Positions 17,542 through 26,900 of a stretch of DNA of 64,000 nucleotides are shown here, piece after piece. Each line of letters starts with the position of its first letter. Position 1 is the stretch's first letter. Below the pieces are notes generated by a model, which was not told the origin of the DNA, did no database searches, and worked only from the letters and a program-made list of their open reading frames with translations. Origin of the DNA: Pseudomonadota bacterium (GTDB lineage: Bacteria > Pseudomonadota > Gammaproteobacteria > Pseudomonadales > UBA5518); NCBI GenBank assembly GCA_963204845.1, contig CAUJIL010000121.1, positions 1 to 64,000 on the forward strand, given 5' to 3'. A program made the position numbers and the translations under genes.

Positions 17542-18720
17542 TCAGGCGAACCGCCCCGGCTCGGGCAACGCCGTGCCGCGCAGCCGCGTGTACGCACGGC
17601 GCACGCTGTCGGCGACCAGTTCGACCTCCTCGTCGGTCGTGAAACGACCCAGGCTGAAGCGCAGCGAGGACAGCGCGAGCTCCCGGTCCAGCCCGATCGC
17701 GCGCAGCACCCGCGAGGGTTCCATGGTCGCCGAGGCGCAGGCCGACCCGGTGGACACCGCGACGTCCTTCATCGCCGCCATCAGCGACTCGCCCTCGACC
17801 CCGGCGAAATGCAGGTTCAGCGCACCGGGTATGCGCTGGCCGGGGTCGCCATTCTGCCCCACGCCCTCGAGGTCCGCGAGCGCATTCCACAACGCATCGC
17901 GCAGGCCACGGATGCGCGCCGCATCCTCGTGCATTTCGGCACGAGCGATGCGTGCCGCCTCGCCCATGCCGGCGATCTGGTGCGTCGCCAGCGTGCCGGA
18001 GCGCAGCCCGCGCTCGTGGCCGCCGCCGTGCATCTGCGCCTCGAGCCGCAGCTCCGGCGTGCGTCGGACGTAGAGCGCGCCGACGCCCTTCGGGCCGTAC
18101 ATCTTGTGCGCCGACAACGACATCAGGTCGACCGGCCACTGCCCGAGGTCGATCGGCAGCTTGCCGGCCGACTGGGCGGCGTCGACGTGGAACACGATGC
18201 CGTGCTCCCGGCACAGCGCCCCGATCGCCGCGATGTCGTTGATCGTGCCGAGTTCGTTGTTCACGTGCATCACGCTGACCAGGAAGGTGTCCTCGCGCAG
18301 CAGCGGCGCGAGCGCCTCGGGGCGTACGATGCCGCCGCGATCCGGCGCAACCAGGCTGAGCGCGAAGCCCTGCGCCTCCAGATGGCGGCAGGTATCGAGC
18401 ACGGCGCTGTGCTCGATCGACGAGATCACGATATGACCGTCGTGGCGCCCGCGGTGCGCGGCCACGCCCTTCAGCGCGAGGTTGTCGGCTTCCGTCGCCC
18501 CCGAGGTCCACACGATCTCGCGCGGGTCCGCCCCGATCAGGTCCGCCACCTCGCGCCGCGCCTGCTCCACCGTCTCCTCCGCGCGCCAGCCGTAGACGTG
18601 CGTGCGCGAGGCCGGGTTGCCGAAGTTGCCGTCGATGGTCAGGCACTCGGCCATGCGCGTGGCGACCCTGGGATCGACCGGTGTGGTGGCGAGGTAATCG
18701 AGGTAGACGGGCAGGCGCAT
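17542..18720 (-). CDS. iscS: cysteine desulfurase IscS, C-terminal tail missing
   Basis: A PLP enzyme that takes sulfur from cysteine for Fe-S clusters and thio-modified tRNA. The 392-residue product has the N-terminal PVYLDYLATTPVDPRV, the PLP lysine in SLSAHKMYGPKG, the RSGTLATHQIAGMGEA block and the sulfur-carrying Cys in GSACASATMEPS. It aligns with E. coli IscS through GRFTTDEEV and RLRG, then ends after GTALPEPGRFA. The E. coli tail (SPLWEMYKQGVDLNSIEW), which contacts IscU, is absent. iscR lies 17 bases upstream; iscU does not follow. It probably still serves tRNA thiolation and other sulfur acceptors. Confidence 0.95.
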   Translation of the reverse strand: MRLPVYLDYLATTPVDPRVATRMAECLTIDGNFGNPASRTHVYGWRAEETVEQARREVADLIGADPREIVWTSGATEADNLALKGVAAHRGRHDGHIVISSIEHSAVLDTCRHLEAQGFALSLVAPDRGGIVRPEALAPLLREDTFLVSVMHVNNELGTINDIAAIGALCREHGIVFHVDAAQSAGKLPIDLGQWPVDLMSLSAHKMYGPKGVGALYVRRTPELRLEAQMHGGGHERGLRSGTLATHQIAGMGEAARIARAEMHEDAARIRGLRDALWNALADLEGVGQNGDPGQRIPGALNLHFAGVEGESLMAAMKDVAVSTGSACASATMEPSRVLRAIGLDRELALSSLRFSLGRFTTDEEVELVADSVRRAYTRLRGTALPEPGRFA

Positions 18721-18737
18721 GCGGGAGGGTTCCGTGA

Positions 18738-19235
18738 TCAGGACAGTGCCGCGACCGGGATGTCGCCGCCGGTGCCGCGGCGGCGCGACGCAGGTGCCTC
18801 GCGGCGGTCCTGGCGCTCGGAGACGCGCTGCACATCGGCGCGCGCCACCAGGTCGCCCAGCGTGATGCCGTCGAGGAAGGAATGGATGCGACCGCTGAGG
18901 TCGTACCACAGGGTCTGCGTCAGGCACATGCGTCCGCGGCCACAGCTTTCCATGCCCTGGCAGCCGGCCGCATCGTAGGCCTCGTTGACCGCATCGATGA
19001 TCACCGCGACGCTGATGTCGGCGCCCGGGCGGCTCAGCCGGTAGCCGCCGCCCGGACCGCGCACGCTGGCGACCAGACCGGCGCGCCGCAAGCGGGCAAA
19101 CAACTGCTCCAGGTACGACAACGAGATCTCCTGGCGCCGCGAGATGTCGGCCAGGCTCACCGGCCCGTGGCCCTCGTGCAGCGCCAGGTCGAGCATCGCC
19201 GTCACCGCGTAGCGGCCCTTGGTCGTCAAGCGCAT
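18738..19235 (-). CDS. iscR: Fe-S cluster assembly transcription factor IscR
   Basis: Rrf2-family regulator of Fe-S biogenesis, 165 residues. The N-terminal winged helix starts MRLTTKGRYAVTAMLDLAL and has SLSYLEQLFARLRRAGLV. The cluster-binding segment keeps Cys92, Cys98 and Cys104 in the E. coli numbering (GCQGMESCGRGRMC), but residue 107, His in E. coli (CLTHALW), is Gln here (CLTQTLW). It heads a two-gene unit with iscS and has a good promoter overlapped by an IscR-like dyad at 19275-19298. A [2Fe-2S]-sensing role is likely, but the ligand change leaves the cluster's stability open. Confidence 0.95.
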   Translation of the reverse strand: MRLTTKGRYAVTAMLDLALHEGHGPVSLADISRRQEISLSYLEQLFARLRRAGLVASVRGPGGGYRLSRPGADISVAVIIDAVNEAYDAAGCQGMESCGRGRMCLTQTLWYDLSGRIHSFLDGITLGDLVARADVQRVSERQDRREAPASRRRGTGGDIPVAALS

Positions 19236-19265
19236 CGCCGTCTCCCCGGGGTACTCGAGGCAGGC

Positions 19266-19298
19266 AGTATTCTTATTCCTACTTTGCCAGTCAAGAAT
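19266..19298 (-). promoter_or_regulatory. iscR promoter with candidate IscR type 1 site
   Basis: On the minus strand there is TTGACT (19289-19294), a 17-base spacer and AATACT (19266-19271), a good sigma-70 promoter about 31 bases before the iscR ATG. The -35 region lies in an imperfect dyad at 19275-19298 with half-sites ATTCTTGACT and AGTAGGAAT. This resembles the left and right halves of the E. coli type 1 IscR site (ATAsyyGACT / AGTCrrsTAT). The site reaches into the 3' end of trmJ. It suggests that iscR still controls itself. Confidence 0.6.
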
Positions 19299-20079
19299 TG
19301 CGCCAGCCGCCCCGGCGGGCGGCGGCGCTGACCTTGCCCATCTCGGTGAGCATGCCGCGCAGGATATTCAGCTCCATCTGGTCCAGCCGCACGCGGTTGA
19401 ACAGCCTGCGCAGGCGGACCATCAGCTGCCGTGGCGCGGCCGGATTCAGGAAGCCGATGTCCTCCAGCGTGCACTCCAGATGCGCGTAGAAGCGCTCCAT
19501 CCCCTCGACCGTCGCCAGCGGCTCGTCCCAGGCCGGCGCCGGCAGCGCGCCGGCCGTCGCGAGCGCGCACATGCGCAGCTCGTAGCAGAGCAGCTGTACC
19601 GCCGCGGCCAGGTTCAGCGAGCTGTAGCCGGGGCTGGTCGGCACGTGCACGTGCCAGTGGCACAGCCGCAGTTCCTCGTTGCTGAGCCCCGCGTCCTCGC
19701 GTCCGAACACCAGCGCCACCTCCTCGCCCCCGCGCTCGACCAGGCACAGCCGTCCGAGCTCACGCGGGCCCAGCTGCGGCAGCTGGATGCGCCGCTCGCG
19801 CGCACTGGTACCGATCACCAGGCTGCAGTCGGCAACCGCCTCCGCGAGCGTGGCGGTCACCACCGCGGAATCGAGCACGTCGGTGGCCTGCACCGCGCGG
19901 TAGCTCGCCTCGCGGTGCGGGAAGTCGGCCGGCGCCACCAGGTAGAGCCGCCGCAGGCCCATGTTCTTCATCGCACGCGCGGCGGCGCCGATGTTGCCCG
20001 AGTGCAGCGTGCCGACCAGCACCACGCGCACCCGCGCGAAAACGCGCTCGAGCGCCTGTTCGTCCACCTGATCCGTCAT
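19291..20079 (-). CDS. trmJ: tRNA (cytidine/uridine-2'-O-)-methyltransferase TrmJ
   Basis: A SPOUT-class enzyme that methylates the ribose of position 32 in tRNA. The 262-residue product starts with RVRVVLVGTLHSGNIGAAARAMKNMG, the family signature, and has the knot motifs LVFGREDAGLSNEEL and VPTSPGYSSLNLAAAVQLL. The ATG at 20079 removes ten atypical residues from the longer frame. It lies between suhB (divergent) and iscR, as in Pseudomonas, although the cysE gene often found between trmJ and iscR is absent. Confidence 0.96.
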   Translation of the reverse strand: MTDQVDEQALERVFARVRVVLVGTLHSGNIGAAARAMKNMGLRRLYLVAPADFPHREASYRAVQATDVLDSAVVTATLAEAVADCSLVIGTSARERRIQLPQLGPRELGRLCLVERGGEEVALVFGREDAGLSNEELRLCHWHVHVPTSPGYSSLNLAAAVQLLCYELRMCALATAGALPAPAWDEPLATVEGMERFYAHLECTLEDIGFLNPAAPRQLMVRLRRLFNRVRLDQMELNILRGMLTEMGKVSAAARRGGWRNS

Positions 20080-20157
20080 GCTGTCACCGCATCGCGCCAA
20101 AATGGGCATTTTGCTTGGCCGCGTCGCGGCTGCAAAGCACCGTGTGCAGGCGCTGTG

Positions 20158-20163
20158 TATACT
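20158..20163 (+). promoter_or_regulatory. candidate -10 box for suhB
   Basis: TATACT lies 45 bases before the suhB ATG in the trmJ/suhB divergent spacer. No good -35 hexamer lies 16-18 bases upstream, so the call is tentative. Confidence 0.35.
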
Positions 20164-20207
20164 GGCGCGCCGTTTTTCGCGGCGTCCGCAGCAGGAGATT
20201 CCCGTCG

Positions 20208-21044
20208 ATGCATCCCATGGTCAACATCGCCCTCGCGGCGGCACGCAAGGCCGGCGAGCTCATCGCGCGCGCCGCCGACCGCATCGACCTGATCGAGGTG
20301 AGCCGCAAGGCGGACAATGACTTCGTGACCGAGACCGACCGCGCCGCCGAGCGCGAGATCATGTTCCAGCTGCGCAAGGCCTATCCCGACCACCAGATCC
20401 TCGCCGAGGAAAGCGGCGCCTCCGGCGACCCCGCGCGCTCCGGCGGTTTCCAGTGGATCATCGATCCGCTGGACGGCACCACCAACTTCGTGCGCGGCAT
20501 CCCGCACTTCGCAGTCTCGATCGCCTGCGTGCGCGACGGCCGCCTCGAGCACGCGGTGATCGTCGACCCGATCCGCCGCGAGGAATTCACTGCCACCCGC
20601 GGTGCCGGCGCGCAACTGAACGGGCGGCGCATGCGCGTCAGCGCGCGCGCCGGGCTCAAGGAGTCCGTGCTCGGCACCGGCATACCGTTCCGCGAACCGG
20701 CGATCGGGCTGTTGCCCGCGTACCTGCACACGCTGGAACAATTCGCGATGCGCAGCGCCGGCATCCGTCGCGCCGGCGCCGCGACGCTGGACCTCGCCTA
20801 CGTGGCGGCGGGGCGCCTCGACGGCTTCTGGGAGATCGGCCTCAAGCCGTGGGACATGGCGGCTGGCGCGCTGCTGGTGCAGGAAGCCGGTGGACTGGTG
20901 GCGGACTTCGACGGCGGCAACGGCTGGATGGACAGCGGACGCATCGTGGCTGCCAACCCCAAATGCCTGAAGGCGATGCTGCAGGTGATCCGGCCCGCGC
21001 TGGGCAGCGGGGCTGCCTCCGCAGCGCCCGGCGCCGCCGACTGA
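20208..21044 (+). CDS. suhB: inositol monophosphatase family protein SuhB
   Basis: A Mg2+-dependent phosphatase that also joins the rRNA antitermination complex in E. coli. The 278-residue product has the FVTETDRAAEREI segment, the metal motif WIIDPLDGTTNFVRGIPHF, and the C-terminal KPWDMAAGALLVQEAGG motif. The ATG at 20208 has AGGAGA upstream; a second ATG lies three codons in. It is convergent with secF, with only 13 bases between the stops. In Pseudomonas suhB also lies between secF and trmJ. Confidence 0.97.
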   Translation: MHPMVNIALAAARKAGELIARAADRIDLIEVSRKADNDFVTETDRAAEREIMFQLRKAYPDHQILAEESGASGDPARSGGFQWIIDPLDGTTNFVRGIPHFAVSIACVRDGRLEHAVIVDPIRREEFTATRGAGAQLNGRRMRVSARAGLKESVLGTGIPFREPAIGLLPAYLHTLEQFAMRSAGIRRAGAATLDLAYVAAGRLDGFWEIGLKPWDMAAGALLVQEAGGLVADFDGGNGWMDSGRIVAANPKCLKAMLQVIRPALGSGAASAAPGAAD

Positions 21045-21057
21045 CGCCGCGCCCCGC

Positions 21058-21981
21058 TCAGGGCGTCTCCTGCGCCTCGCCCTGCTCGGGCGCGGGCAAC
21101 ATCAGATCGGTGCGTTCGAGTCCCACGCGCAGCGCGAGGGCGGTCGCGACGTAGATCGACGAATAGGTGCCGATCACGATACCGATCGTCAGCGCAAGCG
21201 AAAAGCCGCGCAGCGTCTCGCCACCGAAGATCAGCAGCGCGATAACCGACAACAGCGTCACTCCCGAGGTCATCAGGGTGCGGCCCAGCGTCTGGTTCAG
21301 CGAGGCGTTGGCCAGACTGCTCATGTCCGTGCGGCGCATCTTGCGCGCGTTCTCGCGGATACGGTCGAACACCACGATGGTGTCGTTGATCGAGTAGCCG
21401 ATCAGCGCGAGGAAGGCGGCCAGCACCGCCAGGTCGATTTCCCAGCCGAACAGCGCGAAGGCACCCAGCGTGATCACCACGTCGTGCACCAGCGCCGCGA
21501 CCGCCCCCACCGACAGCTTCCACTGGAAACGCATCGACACGTAGAGCATCACGACCAGGAACGAGGTCAGCACCGCCAGCACGCCCTGGCTGGCCATTTC
21601 CTCGCCCATCTGGGGCCCGACCAGTTCGGTGCGCCGCAGCGTCACGCCGGCCGCGTTGCGCGCGGCGAGACCGTCGACGATCCGCTGCACCGCGGACGCC
21701 GAATCGGCGCTCGGCAAGCGGATCAGCACCTCCTGCTCGGAGCCGAAGTGCACCGCCGAGGCGCGCGGGAAACCCACCTCCGCCAGCGTGCCGCGCACCT
21801 CGTCGAGCGCCACCGGAGCGCCGAAGCCCACCTCGAGCAGCGTGCCGCCGGTGTAATCGAGCCCGAGGTTCAGTCCGCGCAGCGCGAACGCGCCGATCGA
21901 CACCACGATCAGCAGCGCCGACAGCGCGAAGGCCGCCGTGCGCAGGCGCATGAAATCCAGTGCGGGTTGCCCTTCGCTCAT
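21058..21981 (-). CDS. secF: protein translocase subunit SecF
   Basis: The 307-residue partner of SecD, which uses the proton gradient to help late steps of Sec export. It has TM1 near residues 12-32, the LNLGLDYTGGTLLEVGF motif at the periplasmic entry, and five further helices near the C-terminus, with VGYSINDTIVVFDRIREN-type sequence (LIGYSINDTIVVFDRIREN) typical of SecF. It starts nine bases after the secD stop, so the two are co-transcribed. Confidence 0.98.
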   Translation of the reverse strand: MSEGQPALDFMRLRTAAFALSALLIVVSIGAFALRGLNLGLDYTGGTLLEVGFGAPVALDEVRGTLAEVGFPRASAVHFGSEQEVLIRLPSADSASAVQRIVDGLAARNAAGVTLRRTELVGPQMGEEMASQGVLAVLTSFLVVMLYVSMRFQWKLSVGAVAALVHDVVITLGAFALFGWEIDLAVLAAFLALIGYSINDTIVVFDRIRENARKMRRTDMSSLANASLNQTLGRTLMTSGVTLLSVIALLIFGGETLRGFSLALTIGIVIGTYSSIYVATALALRVGLERTDLMLPAPEQGEAQETP

Positions 21982-21990
21982 CGATCGCTC

Positions 21991-23853
21991 CTAGATGGAA
22001 AGCCGCGCGACGCGCCGGCCGCCATAGACCATGTTCACCAGCACCCGCGTCCCCATCACCGAGGTGAACATCGAGGTCAGGATCCCCAGCGACAGCACGA
22101 CCGCGAAGCCGCGCACCGGCCCGGTGCCCACCGCGTAGAGGATCACCGCGACCAGCAGCGTCGTGATGTTCGAGTCGATGATCGTCAGCCACGCGCGGTC
22201 GTAGCCCGCCGCGATCGCCGAATGCGGTGGCATGCCGTTGGCGAGTTCCTCGCGGATGCGCGAGTTGATCAGCACGTTGGCGTCCACTGCCATGCCGACC
22301 GTCAGCACGATGCCGGCCATGCCGGGCAGCGTCAGCGTGGCCGACAGCATCGACATCACCGACAGCAGCAGCATCACGTTGAAGGCCAGCGCGAGGTTCG
22401 CGAAGACGCCGAACACGCGGTAGACGGCCAGCATGAACAGCACCACCAGCACGGAGCCGATCGCCATCGAGCGCAGGCCGAGCGCGATGTTGTCCGCGCC
22501 CAGCGACGGGCCGACGGTGCGCTCCTCGACGAAATCGAGCGGCGCGGCGAGCGCCCCGGCACGCAGCAGCAGCGCGAGCTCGGCGGACTCCGACGGATTG
22601 TCCAGCCCGGTGATGCGGAACTGCGTGCCGAGCGCGGACTGGATGGTGGCGAGGCTGATGATCTTCTTCTCGTCGTAACGTTCGAGCACCGGCACCTCGT
22701 TGCCGGTGGCGTCCTTCTCGTAGCCGACCGTGCGCGACTTGCGCTCGATGAACAGCACCGCCATGCGGCGCTTGATGTTGTCGCGCGTGGCGCGGTTCAT
22801 CAGGGTGCCGCCCTGGCTGTCGAGGTTGATGTTGACCTGCGGGCGGCCGTTCTCGTCGAAGCTCGACGAGGCGCCGGTCACGCGGTCGCCGCCGATGATC
22901 AGGTCACGCTCGATCCACGCGCTGCGTTCGGGACCGCCGCCGGCGCGGAACTCGAACTGCTCGCGCTCGGTGGCGGGCGCATCGGGGCGCGCCTCGAGGC
23001 GGAACTCCAGGTTGGCGGTCTTGCCGAGGATGCGCTTGGCCTCCGCGGTGTCCTGCACGCCGGGCAGCTCGACGACGATGCGGTTGCGGCCCTGCTGCTG
23101 GATCAGCGGCTCGGCCACCCCGAGTTCGTTGACGCGGTTGCGCAGCGTGGTGAGGTTCTGCTCGACAGCGTAGTCCTCGAGCTCGCGTATCTGCTGCTCG
23201 CCGAGCGCCAGCGTGAGCAGGAAGCGCCCGTCACGCTCCTCGGTGAGCCGCTGCAGTTCCGGTGCGTGCTCGCGGATCACCTCGACCGCCTGGGTGCGCA
23301 CCTCGTCGCTGGCGAACGAGGCATCGATGTGGTTGCCGTCGCCGGCCTTGACCAGTCCGCGGATCCGCTCCTCGCGCAGCTTCTTGCGCAGGTCCGCCTC
23401 GTAGACCGCGATCCGCTTCGCCACCGCCGCCTCGGTATCGACCTGCAACAGGAAATGAACGCCACCCCGGAGGTCGAGGCCCAGCTTCAGCGGCGCGCCG
23501 CCGATCGCGGTGAGCCAGGCGGGCGTGGTCGGCGCGAGGTTCAACGCGACCACGAAATCGTCACCGAGCGCGCGCCGCGCCAGCGCCTGCGCGCGCAACT
23601 GCTGCTCCATGCCGGTCAGCCGCACCAGTCCGGAGCGCGGCCCGACTTCACTGCCCTTGACCGCGACCCCGGCCTCCTCGAGCGCCGCGCGCGCGCGATC
23701 GAGCACCGTATCGTCGATCGCCAGCGCGCTGCTGGCACCCGAGATCTGGATCGCCGGGTCCGGCGGGTAGAGGTTCGGCAGCGCATAAATGGTCGAAACG
23801 ACCAGCACGAGCGCGACCAGCAGGTTCTTCCAGAGCGGGTATCGGTTCAGCAT
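21991..23853 (-). CDS. secD: protein translocase subunit SecD
   Basis: The 620-residue larger half of the SecDF complex. It begins with a membrane helix (LWKNLLVALVLVVSTIYALPNLY), has the KLGLDLRGGVHFLLQVD motif, a large periplasmic P1 domain and the C-terminal helix bundle with VGMAVDANVLINSRIREEL. Upstream one usually finds yajC and tgt; here purL lies upstream instead, with about 100 bases between, so the sec pair has been separated from yajC or yajC is elsewhere. Confidence 0.98.
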   Translation of the reverse strand: MLNRYPLWKNLLVALVLVVSTIYALPNLYPPDPAIQISGASSALAIDDTVLDRARAALEEAGVAVKGSEVGPRSGLVRLTGMEQQLRAQALARRALGDDFVVALNLAPTTPAWLTAIGGAPLKLGLDLRGGVHFLLQVDTEAAVAKRIAVYEADLRKKLREERIRGLVKAGDGNHIDASFASDEVRTQAVEVIREHAPELQRLTEERDGRFLLTLALGEQQIRELEDYAVEQNLTTLRNRVNELGVAEPLIQQQGRNRIVVELPGVQDTAEAKRILGKTANLEFRLEARPDAPATEREQFEFRAGGGPERSAWIERDLIIGGDRVTGASSSFDENGRPQVNINLDSQGGTLMNRATRDNIKRRMAVLFIERKSRTVGYEKDATGNEVPVLERYDEKKIISLATIQSALGTQFRITGLDNPSESAELALLLRAGALAAPLDFVEERTVGPSLGADNIALGLRSMAIGSVLVVLFMLAVYRVFGVFANLALAFNVMLLLSVMSMLSATLTLPGMAGIVLTVGMAVDANVLINSRIREELANGMPPHSAIAAGYDRAWLTIIDSNITTLLVAVILYAVGTGPVRGFAVVLSLGILTSMFTSVMGTRVLVNMVYGGRRVARLSI

Positions 23854-23955
23854 GCGCGGACAGGTATCCGTGACGAGGGGGCTGCGGACCCGGCCGTGGC
23901 CGGGCTCCGAAGCCGCCGGATTATAGCGATGACCCCGCGGGTCGCCAAATGCGTC

Positions 23956-26900
23956 TCATCCGAGCCAGACGCGGGCATTGCGGAACAGGCGCGTCCAGCC
24001 GCCGTCCTCGCCCCACGCGCTGGGGCGCCACGAGTTCTGCACGGTGCGGAACACCCGCTCGGGGTGCGGCATCATGATCGTGACGCGGCCGTCGGAGGAA
24101 GTGACCGCCGCCACCGCCGCTCCGGAGCCGTTCGGGTTGGCCGGGAAGCGCTGCGTGGGCTCGCCGTGGTGATCGACGTAGCGTATCGCCACACCGCCGG
24201 CGGCCTCCAGCGCCGCGCAGGCGCCGTCGGCGAAGGTGGCACGCCCCTCGCCGTGCGAAACCACCACCGGGATCAGCGAACCCTGCATGCCGCCCAGCAA
24301 GACCGACGGGCTGCGCTCGATGCGCACCAGCGCCACGCGCGCCTCGTACTGCTCGGAGGTGTTGCGCAGGAAGCGCGGCCAGTGCGCGCTGCCGGGAATG
24401 ATCTCGCGCAGGTGCGCCATCATCTGGCAACCGTTGCATACCCCCAGCGTGAAGGTGTCGGTGCGCGCGAAGAAGCGGCGAAACTGCTCGCGCGCGCGCT
24501 CGTTGTAGAGGATCGTGCGCGCCCAGCCGCCGCCGGCGCCGAGCACGTCGCCATAGGAGAACCCGCCGCAGGCGGCGATGCCGGACACGCCGGCCAGATC
24601 GAAGCCACCGCCGATGATGTCGCTCATGTGCACGTCGATCGCGGCGAATCCGGCGCGATCGAAGGCCGCCGCCATCTCGTACTGCCCGTTCACGCCCTGC
24701 TCGCGCAGGATCGCCACCCGCGGGCGCGTACCGGTGGCGACGAACGGCGCCTCGATGCGTTCGGAGGGATCGTAGACCAGCCGCGCGCACAGTCCGGGAT
24801 CGTCGGCGTCGAGCAGCGCGTCGTACTCCTCGCGCGCGCACTCCGGATGGTCGCGCAGCGCCTGCATCCGGTAGCTCAGCTCGGCCCACGCGCGATGCAG
24901 CGCGGTGCGTGTGTTTCGGTACACCACGCGCTCGCCGCTCAGGATCACGATCGCATCCCCATGCCCGGGGCGCCCGAGCACGTGCAGCGCATCGGCCAGC
25001 CCGGCCGCCGCGAAGTGCGCGCGCACCGCGGCCAGGTCGTCCTCGCGCACCTGCAGTACGGCACCGAGTTCCTCGGCGAACAGCGCCGCCAGCGGATCCG
25101 CACCCAGCGCCGCGATATCGACCTCGAGCGCGGCACGACCGGCGAACGCCATCTCGCACAGCGTGACCAGCAGGCCGCCGTCGGAGCGGTCGTGACAGGC
25201 GAGCAGCAGCCGCTCGCGCAGGCAGCGCTGCACCGCGGCGAAGAAGCCGCCGAGCGCACGCGCGTCGTCGACGTCGGGCACGCGGTCCCCGACCTGGTTG
25301 TAGACCTGCGCCAGCGCCGAGCCCCCGAGCCGGTTGCGCCCGCGCCCCAGGTCGACCAGCAACAGCAGCGAGGCGGTTTCGTCGCGCTGGATCTGCGGCG
25401 TCACCGCCAGGCGCACATCGGTCACCGACGCGAAGGCCGAGACGACCAGCGACAGCGGTGCGACCACCTCGCGCTCGCCATCGGCCGCGCGCCAGCGCGT
25501 TTTCATCGACATCGAGTCCTTGCCTACCGGAATCACGATGCCGAGCTGCGGGCACAGCTCCATGCCGACCGCGCGCACCGCCTCGAACAGCGCCTGGTCC
25601 TCGCCGGGATGCCCGGCCGCCGCCATCCAGTTCGCCGACAGCTTCACGTCGGCGAGCCGCGCGATCGGCGCCGAGGCGATGTTGGTCAGCGCCTCGCCTA
25701 CCGCCATGCGCGCCGAGGCGGCCGCATCGACCAGCGCGAGCGGGGTGCGCTCGCCGATCGCCATCGCCTCGCCGGCGCAGGTGTCGAACGACGCGGTCGT
25801 GATGCCGGCATCCGCGACCGGCACCTGCCACGGACCGACCATCTGGTCGCGGCTCACCAGCCCGGTCACGCTGCGGTCGCCGATGGTGACCAGGAACCCC
25901 TTGCCCGCCACCGCCGGCAGCCGCAGCACGCGCTCCACCACCTCGGCGATCTCGACCCCGGCGAGCGCGAGCGGCGTGCGCGGCGGCTCGGCACGCGCGT
26001 ACTCGCGCTGCATGCGCGGCGGCTTGCCGAACAGCACCGACAGCGGCAGATCGACCGCCTGCGTGCCGTCGCGCCCGTCGGCGAGCGCCAGATGCGGCTC
26101 GGCGGTCGCCTCGCCGACCACCGCGTAGGGGCAGCGCTCGCGCGCGCAGATGGCGTCGAAACGCTCCAGATCGGCCGCATCGACCGCGAGCACGTAGCGT
26201 TCCTGCGCCTCGTTGCACCACAGCTCGAGCGGCGACAACCCGCTGTCGGCGCTGGGGATGCGCTCCAGCGCGAAACGCCCGCCGCAGCCACCGTCCTTGA
26301 CCAGTTCCGGCAAGGCGTTCGACAGCCCGCCGGCACCCACGTCGTGGATGAAGCGGATCGGGTTGCGCTCGCCGAGCTGCCAGCAGCGGTCGATCACTTC
26401 CTGGCAGCGGTGTTCGATCTCGGCGTTGTCGCGCTGCACCGAGGCGAAATCCAGTTCCGCGTCGCTGGTGCCCGAGGCCATCGACGACGCCGCGCCGCCA
26501 CCGAGGCCGATCAGCATCGCCGGCCCGCCGAGCACCACCAACCGCGTGCCGCCGCCCATGCGTCCCTTCGCGACGTGCTCCGCGCGGATGTTGCCCAGGC
26601 CGCCGGCGAGCATGATCGGCTTGTGGTAGCCGCGGATCGCGCCGGCGTGCGTCTGCTCGAAGCTGCGGAAGTAACCGCAGATCGCCGGGCGCCCGAACTC
26701 GTTGTTGAACGCGGCGCCGCCGATCGGCCCCTCGAGCATGATCCTGAGCGCCGAGGCGATGCGCTCCGGGCGGCCGTGATCGACTTCCCACGGCTGCACG
26801 AACCCGGGCACGCGCAGGTTCGACACGCTGAAACCGACCAGTCCCGCCTTCGGGCGCCCGCCGACGCCGACCGCGCCTTCGTCGCGGATCTCGCCGCCGG

